Positions 6,639 to 10,882 of a stretch of DNA of 10,882 nucleotides are shown here, piece after piece. Below the pieces are notes generated by a model that had not been told where the DNA came from, did no database searches, and was given only the letters and a program-made list of their open reading frames with translations. Numbering within the stretch: position 1 is the first letter of the stretch; every line of letters starts with the position of its first letter. The translations under genes were made by a program, and so were the position numbers. The DNA comes from Chitinophaga pinensis (GTDB taxonomy: Bacteria > Planctomycetota > Phycisphaerae > Phycisphaerales > SM1A02), in assembly GCA_943329105.2 (NCBI GenBank), contig CALQCP020000060.1, positions 1-10,882 on the forward strand, given 5' to 3'.

Positions 6639-7268
6639 ATGGATCGATACAAGACCATCCTGCTCTTCGGGGCACCCGGCGTAGGCAAAGGAACGCAAGG
6701 CAAGATTCTCGGGCATATCCCCGGCTTCTACCACCTGGCCTGCGGCGATGTGTTCCGCTCGCTTGATATGACCAGCGACCTCGGCAAGAAGTTCTTGGAG
6801 TGCAGCTCCCGCGGAGAGCTGGTGCCCGACGAACTCACCATTGCGATGTGGAAGCAAAATATCCACGCGCAGACGATCCTGAGTATCTACAAACCCCAGC
6901 AAGACCTGTTGGTACTTGATGGCATCCCGCGCAGTGCCGGGCAGGCCGTGGCGCTCGACCCCTACCTGGAAGTGCTGAATGTCATCCATCTGGTGTGCCG
7001 TGATGTAGACGCCATGATCATGCGCATGCGGCGGCGCGCCCTGAAAGAGAATCGCCTTGATGACGCCGATGAGAAAGTCATTCGCCGACGCTTTGAGGTG
7101 TACAAAAATGAAACCGCACCCGTCCTGAATCACTACCCGGCCAGCATCGTTCACGAAGTTGATGCGGTGGGACCCCCTGCCGTGATTCTGCAACGGATCT
7201 TGGACATCCTGGCTCCCATTCAAGATGGGCATTTCCGGAATCCCCTCGCCGGCGACCCGAAATTATGA
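6639..7268 (+). CDS. adk: Adenylate kinase-family nucleoside monophosphate kinase
   Basis: A 209-residue P-loop kinase that moves phosphate from ATP to a nucleoside monophosphate, most likely AMP, in the cytoplasm. Motifs: P-loop GAPGVGKGT at 11-19, HLACGDVFR at 32-40, GELVPD at 59-64, LDGIPRSAGQA at 93-103, and ENRLDDADEKVIRRRFEVYKNET within 137-159. The LID is the short type, without the zinc-finger insertion of long adenylate kinases. Two positions are unusual: Cys35 replaces the Thr of the normal STGD/TGD motif that contacts AMP, and GIPR replaces GFPR. A different NMP preference (for example UMP/CMP) is therefore possible. The gene stands alone, divergent from recJ, and ends before a rho-independent terminator. 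The C-terminal tail after 190 is not conserved in appearance. Confidence 0.88.
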   Translation: MDRYKTILLFGAPGVGKGTQGKILGHIPGFYHLACGDVFRSLDMTSDLGKKFLECSSRGELVPDELTIAMWKQNIHAQTILSIYKPQQDLLVLDGIPRSAGQAVALDPYLEVLNVIHLVCRDVDAMIMRMRRRALKENRLDDADEKVIRRRFEVYKNETAPVLNHYPASIVHEVDAVGPPAVILQRILDILAPIQDGHFRNPLAGDPKL

Positions 7269-7269
7269 A

Positions 7270-7325
7270 TTGCTACTATTTGCGGATCAAAATTTGCCCG
7301 CGATAAAAGCACTTGTTACTATTTG
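7270..7325. repeat. Direct repeat TTG(C/T)TACTATTTG downstream of adk
   Basis: TTGCTACTATTTG (7270-7282) recurs as TTGTTACTATTTG (7313-7325) with one mismatch, 43 bases apart start to start, in an AT-rich patch just after the adk stop. The copies may be remnants of a duplication or paired protein-binding sites; no family is recognised. Confidence 0.6.
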
Positions 7326-7353
7326 GTGATTCGTTCATCCAAGCCCCCGGAAG

Positions 7354-7394
7354 CTCGTTGCGTTGACTTTACGGTCCGCAACGAGTTTTAATTT
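7354..7394 (+). terminator. Rho-independent terminator of adk
   Basis: CTCGTTGCG (7354-7362) and CGCAACGAG (7377-7385) form a perfect 9-bp stem with a 14-base loop, followed by TTTTAATTT. The stem can extend by three weaker pairs (AAG with TTT). The T-run is on the plus strand, so it terminates adk. The convergent PDZ gene stops inside the T-run (7394) and would not have a T-run after the same stem. Confidence 0.85.
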
Positions 7395-8566
7395 CAGCGC
7401 GCCGACTTTGACTGCGGAACGCTGGTGGATTCTGGGCGAAGTTCTTCAGGAATCAGTTCGCGATAGCGCTCGACAACCGCCTGAAACCAAGCACGTTCAT
7501 TGTCGGTGAGCCCGGGCGCTCGCGCCGAGGCCTCCAACGAATCCAGCTGCGCGCGGAGCACCGCACGCACACCTGCACCCAATCCAAGCCCGTCTGGACG
7601 GGCAAGTTGCGATTGCAATCGAACGATCTCTGGGTGCGAATCAACAGCGATCAATTCACCAGGAACTCGCTCCATGCGCATCATCCGCACTGGCGCTGGG
7701 AACGTTGCCAGCAGCAGTTCTGACATTTGATTGCGACCACCGTCGAAGATGGGCGCGTCCATTCCTCCACCACCAAACTTCTCAAGATCAGCGCGGGAAC
7801 CCACCTCAATCTCCAATTCGTGCCGGGTCTCCACTGGTCGGCCGTCCGGTCCGCCCACCACGCGCCCAACAGCATCACGCTGACCACGCATGACCACTAA
7901 CGCAATGCGCTCGCCCGGACGCTTGGTCTGCACGATGGCGGAAAGCTGCGTACTTACCTGGATCGGCTTGCCATCAAGTTCCACAATGCGGTCGCCGGGA
8001 CGCAGCACCTTCTGCGCGGGCATGTTGGGAATGAGCGCCGTCACAGTCACGCCATCATTTTCGCCCATCCGAGGCGCCATTTGGATTCCCAACGCGCCGC
8101 GCGGCGCATCCTTAATGCGCGCGTAGCCAATATCAAGAAGCCGCGCATGGGCTTCATAGGAGAGGCCACCCGGTGTGCTCAATAGGTGAATCCAAATCTG
8201 TTCGTCCGGCACCTTGGCATCACGGAGTGCAGTGGTAGCTGCATCGCGTTGCGCGAAGTCCGTTGCTCCAAGAGCGCGCACCATGGAAGTGACCGCTGGG
8301 TCTGCAACAACACCGTTCATGCGCGCGGCTGACCATGGTGGCGCCTCATCGATACTTGCCGCACCGCGATCAATTCGGCCGCCACCCAGCGCGATCCCTT
8401 GAAAGTCGCCACGCAGTTTCATCGGCGGCAGTACACGAGGCAGATCTTGCCCAGGCACTTGCGGAACAATCTGCTGGTTTCCGAGCGCACCCGCGACCGC
8501 CACCAACATGGCGAGCGCACCACACTTCACAGCGATTCGATGAGCTGGGCGTTCGCTTCGATCCAT
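7394..8566 (-). CDS. Secreted PDZ-domain protein with HEAT-like N-terminal part
   Basis: A 390-residue protein. Residues 1-30 look like a Sec signal peptide: basic MDRSERPAHRIAVK, hydrophobic CGALAMLVAVAGALG, likely cleavage near AGALG/NQQ. Residues 92-150 (MVRALGATDFAQRDAATTAL and on) resemble HEAT-like helical repeats. A PDZ domain spans about 158-260, with the carboxylate-loop region GALGIQM at 158-164, the segment AQKVLRPGDRIVELDGKPI at 184-202, and a long insertion near 230-250 before the last strand. The C-terminal 130 residues are helical and unassigned. No protease domain precedes the PDZ, so it is more likely a scaffold or adaptor than an HtrA. ATG 8566 is chosen over an open frame to 8662 because it starts the signal peptide; it overlaps the kinase gene by 40 bases. 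It is the last gene of secG-yicC-kinase-PDZ. Confidence 0.82.
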   Translation of the reverse strand: MDRSERPAHRIAVKCGALAMLVAVAGALGNQQIVPQVPGQDLPRVLPPMKLRGDFQGIALGGGRIDRGAASIDEAPPWSAARMNGVVADPAVTSMVRALGATDFAQRDAATTALRDAKVPDEQIWIHLLSTPGGLSYEAHARLLDIGYARIKDAPRGALGIQMAPRMGENDGVTVTALIPNMPAQKVLRPGDRIVELDGKPIQVSTQLSAIVQTKRPGERIALVVMRGQRDAVGRVVGGPDGRPVETRHELEIEVGSRADLEKFGGGGMDAPIFDGGRNQMSELLLATFPAPVRMMRMERVPGELIAVDSHPEIVRLQSQLARPDGLGLGAGVRAVLRAQLDSLEASARAPGLTDNERAWFQAVVERYRELIPEELRPESTSVPQSKSAR

Positions 8567-9567
8567 GCTGTCTTTCGTTCGATAAAGGCCAAGAATCCGT
8601 CCGCGCGGAGATGCGCGAAACGGCCCAAGCGGGCAATCGGCACGATGCTTTCCAGCGTGCACGACTCAATCATAAGCCAGGGCAGCGCCTTTCGTTCCCT
8701 TGGCTGCAGCATTGCCCCCATGCCGTGGCCGATTCCTGAGACCAAGGCTGCCATCCGCTGTAGGTCCAGTTCCGCCCGCCAGCGCTCATGCGGCAGCCCC
8801 GCAATGGGATCATTGCCGAAGTGCACCAATGCATTGGCAGCTTCGCAGGCACGGTGGTCAAGCCGGGCGCTATCAAAGTCCAACAGTGCGCGCACATTTC
8901 CTGAGTCAAACAGCGCATTCCCGGGATGCGTGTCTCCATGCACACACAGCCGATCGACATCATCAAGCCCCACTGACTCCACCCGCGCACAGGCCCGCGC
9001 GCCGCGCTCAAGCAGTGCATCAGTGCATGTACGAAGAGCACCTTCGTTGGTATCCGGGTCAGCGCGCATAGCAGCCGCAATGATCGCTGGCGCAGCTCCT
9101 TCGAACGTGCCGACGCGGTGATATGAAATCGCCGGCACATGCGGCCCCGGGACAAACGAGCGCGAAGACTTCAACATGCTGCCAAGCGCTGCGCCAATGG
9201 CCGCCGCTTCCACAAGTCGCTGTGTCCACCGCGCACCATCAACCCACTCAAACAATTCGTATGTGCCCAACGGACCAACCACGGCCGTGGCGCCCGTTGG
9301 CGTGCGCACCAATCGCGGCACCGGAACACCGGCATCGGAAAGGTGCAACTGAAACGCGTGCAGAAATGACAGGCGATCCGCGCCCCCCATATCGGCCGCT
9401 CGACGCTTCAACATGAAACGACCGCCGGGTGTTCGCAAACTGCTCTTGGCACTGCTACGGGAGCCGCGCCCGATGGGCTCTGCCTCAATCGGCCGGCGCA
9501 GGCCAAACTGCCGAGAAACTTCACGCACCTCCTCAAGAGAGAGGAGCTGACGTTGATGAGCTTTCAT
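8527..9567 (-). CDS. APH-fold phosphotransferase (aminoglycoside/homoserine kinase-like)
   Basis: A 346-residue kinase of the phosphotransferase-enzyme (APH/CotS/HSK2) family. The N-lobe has GRGSRSSAKSSL (33-44) and RFMLKRR (50-56), with Lys54 as the likely ATP lysine; the hinge region is YELFEWVDG at 103-111. The catalytic loop is LCVHGDTHPGNALF at 207-220 (Asp212, Asn217) and the metal-binding motif is LLDFDSA at 228-234 (Asp230, Asp232). All catalytic residues are present, so it is likely active on a small molecule. The substrate is unknown: family members phosphorylate homoserine, choline, sugars, aminoglycosides or spore-coat precursors, and nothing nearby indicates resistance. Its ATG overlaps the yicC stop (ATGA), and its own end overlaps the PDZ gene, implying coupled translation. 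Confidence 0.88.
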   Translation of the reverse strand: MKAHQRQLLSLEEVREVSRQFGLRRPIEAEPIGRGSRSSAKSSLRTPGGRFMLKRRAADMGGADRLSFLHAFQLHLSDAGVPVPRLVRTPTGATAVVGPLGTYELFEWVDGARWTQRLVEAAAIGAALGSMLKSSRSFVPGPHVPAISYHRVGTFEGAAPAIIAAAMRADPDTNEGALRTCTDALLERGARACARVESVGLDDVDRLCVHGDTHPGNALFDSGNVRALLDFDSARLDHRACEAANALVHFGNDPIAGLPHERWRAELDLQRMAALVSGIGHGMGAMLQPRERKALPWLMIESCTLESIVPIARLGRFAHLRADGFLAFIERKTAWIEANAQLIESL

Positions 9568-10448
9568 TCCGCGTTCTGTGCCTGTTCCTTGATTCGATCG
9601 ATGGCGGTCTTGATCTCCACCACGCGGCGACTGATTTCTACATCACCGCTCTTTGAAGCAATGGTGTTTGCCTCGCGCAACATTTCCTGTGCAAGAAAGT
9701 CGATCGCCCGTCCCGCAGGTTGCGGATTTGCTGGCTCAATGATGGAGCGGAACTGTTCAACGTGTCCACCAAGCCGCGCGATTTCTTCAGCGATGTCGGA
9801 ACGTTCCGCAAAGATGGCTACTTCCTTGATGACATCGGAGTCGCTCACTGTGGAGCCAAGGTCCTTCAGCGCGGCGGCGAGTCGAACCCGTAGGCGATCC
9901 TGGTAACTGGCCACCACTGCGGGCGCGCGCAGGCGCACCGCATCAAGGCGCTCTTGAATCTGTTCTCCAAACTCGCACAGCAGTGCACGGAGCGCGTCGC
10001 CTTCCCTTTCACGCATCACCATCAAGGCGTCGCATGCTTCGGACAAGAGATTCATCACCATCGGACGGGCTGATTCCGAAACGGCCGCGGATCGGTCATC
10101 GGAAACAACGCCCGGCAATGACAGTAAGTCGGCGATGCGAATCTCCTGCGAAAGGCCTGCGGGAGCAGCGTTTCGCAACTGTTCCGCATAGGCCTCCAGC
10201 GCCGCCACATTGATGCGCGCCACATTGCGGGTGGCAATTTCAGTCCAACGAATAGTGATGGTGACGCTGCCGCGCGTCAGCCGACGCATGACTACCGATT
10301 CAATGTCTGGCTCCAGCGCTTCAAAGTCAGAAGGCAACCGCATGGACGCCTTGAAGAATCGGTTGTTCACGGAACGAATTTCCACAGAACACCGCGCGCC
10401 ATCCTGCTCGCGTGCGGCAGAGCCGAATCCGGTCATCGATCGAATCAC
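9564..10448 (-). CDS. yicC: YicC-family endoribonuclease
   Basis: A 294-residue YicC-like protein; members are metal-dependent endoribonucleases, and E. coli YicC takes part in small-RNA decay. The family ends are obvious: IRSMTGFG at 2-9, EIRSVNNRFF at 23-32, LEPDIESVVMRRLTRGSV at 45-62, and the C-terminal signature GRAIDFLAQEMLREANTIAS (246-265) running on to VEIKTAIDRIKEQAQN. The start is GTG at 10446-10448, giving the canonical IRSMTGFG N-terminus, supported by GAGG (plus 10456-10459) seven bases upstream. It lies 32 bases after secG and overlaps the kinase gene by 4 bases. In many bacteria yicC precedes gmk and rpoZ; here that place is taken by an APH-type kinase. Confidence 0.95.
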   Translation of the reverse strand: MIRSMTGFGSAAREQDGARCSVEIRSVNNRFFKASMRLPSDFEALEPDIESVVMRRLTRGSVTITIRWTEIATRNVARINVAALEAYAEQLRNAAPAGLSQEIRIADLLSLPGVVSDDRSAAVSESARPMVMNLLSEACDALMVMREREGDALRALLCEFGEQIQERLDAVRLRAPAVVASYQDRLRVRLAAALKDLGSTVSDSDVIKEVAIFAERSDIAEEIARLGGHVEQFRSIIEPANPQPAGRAIDFLAQEMLREANTIASKSGDVEISRRVVEIKTAIDRIKEQAQNAE

Positions 10449-10480
10449 TGTGGTGCCTCGCGAATCAGTTCAGGGTGACT

Positions 10481-10882
10481 TCAAGGAGCAGCGGGTGCTG
10501 GTGCAGCGGGTGCTGCCGGTGCCGGAGCAGTGGGTGCTGCCGGTGCCGGTGCAACAGGCGCTGACTCAACCGGTACCGTTGTTGCAGGTGCAAGTGGAAC
10601 CGTCACCGAAGTAGTGCCCGGGTTCGTTGCAGGTACTGGCGTAACAGGAACAGAAACTGGCGCAGTGGCTGCTTGCTCAGCAGCGGGCTTCTCTTCTTTA
10701 CTGCCCTTCTGCATCTTCAGATCAATGATGTTCAGGGCGATTGCCAAAGCCAGGTACAGGCCAAAGGCGGTCACGGTGGCGTAGGTCAATGCGTCACCGG
10801 TGCGACCACCGAAGGCCGTGTCGGTACCGCCGCCACCGCCGCCGAATGCCTGCGCCAGTCCGCCGCCCTGTGGCCGCTGAAC
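10481..10882 (-). CDS. secG: Preprotein translocase subunit SecG, 5' end missing
   Basis: The window edge removes the N-terminus; 133 C-terminal residues are visible. They begin VQRPQGGGLAQAFGGGGG and continue TDTAFGGRTGDALTYATV, the hallmark SecG loop between its two membrane helices (compare QRGKGGGLSGAFGG in the family). A second transmembrane helix follows (TYATVTAFGLYLALAIALNIID). SecG is the small accessory subunit of the SecYEG channel. The unusual part is a tail of about 75 residues after a basic KMQKGSKEEK segment, made almost only of Ala, Pro, Val and Thr and ending in 8-residue repeats such as APAAPTAP. Many SecG proteins are 70-110 residues; this one would be about 160. The first transmembrane helix should lie beyond the right edge. 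Confidence 0.93.
   Translation of the reverse strand, partial: VQRPQGGGLAQAFGGGGGGTDTAFGGRTGDALTYATVTAFGLYLALAIALNIIDLKMQKGSKEEKPAAEQAATAPVSVPVTPVPATNPGTTSVTVPLAPATTVPVESAPVAPAPAAPTAPAPAAPAAPAPAAP
10501..10572. repeat. 24-bp tandem repeat in the secG tail
   Basis: Units at 10501-10524 and 10525-10548 match at 22 of 24 bases; 10549-10572 is a degenerate third copy, and 10488-10500 is a partial one. On the minus strand each encodes eight residues of the Ala/Pro tail. The array keeps the frame, so copy-number change would alter tail length without a frameshift. It also keeps a spurious frame open on the plus strand. Confidence 0.75.

Overview
The window looks like ordinary chromosomal DNA from a free-living bacterium with moderately high GC. 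The most likely source is a member of the Planctomycetota, perhaps Phycisphaerae. This is an inference from gene style only: a eukaryote-like (UAP/AGX-type) UDP-sugar pyrophosphorylase next to an orphan phoU, a secreted PDZ protein with a HEAT-like N-terminal part, a short adenylate kinase with altered motifs, and a SecG with a long Ala/Pro tail. No rRNA, tRNA, transposase, integrase, phage gene or CRISPR array was seen.

Layout, left to right. Bases 1-305 hold no confident gene but contain several GC-rich hairpins and one doubtful 57-codon reading frame. Bases 306-2523 are a tight minus-strand operon, pdxJ - dapA - Nudix hydrolase: a 5-bp gap, then a TTGA stop/start overlap. A 63-bp divergent promoter region separates pdxJ from the plus-strand pair phoU - UDP-sugar pyrophosphorylase (2587-4709), joined by an ATGA overlap. 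A short convergent gap with a 9-bp tandem repeat separates that pair from recJ (minus, 4787-6511). recJ is divergent from adk (plus, 6639-7268), and adk ends at a clear rho-independent terminator. From the right edge back to 7394 runs a minus-strand operon, secG (cut by the window edge) - yicC - APH-type kinase - secreted PDZ protein, with overlapping or near-overlapping genes.

The recognised genes are housekeeping: pyridoxine 5'-phosphate synthesis (PdxJ), lysine/diaminopimelate synthesis (DapA), nucleotide clean-up (Nudix), phosphate-type regulation (PhoU), nucleotide-sugar supply, single-strand exonuclease repair (RecJ), nucleotide monophosphate kinase, Sec translocation (SecG) and RNA turnover (YicC). 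The less defined genes are the APH-fold kinase and the exported PDZ protein translationally linked to it.

I did not find a convincing undescribed system. The observations most worth checking are a TANNNT (-10-like) element 6-10 bases upstream of the start codon of all four transcription-unit-leading genes whose 5' ends are visible, which suggests leaderless transcripts, and the hairpin-rich 1-305 stretch, which could hide a structured RNA.
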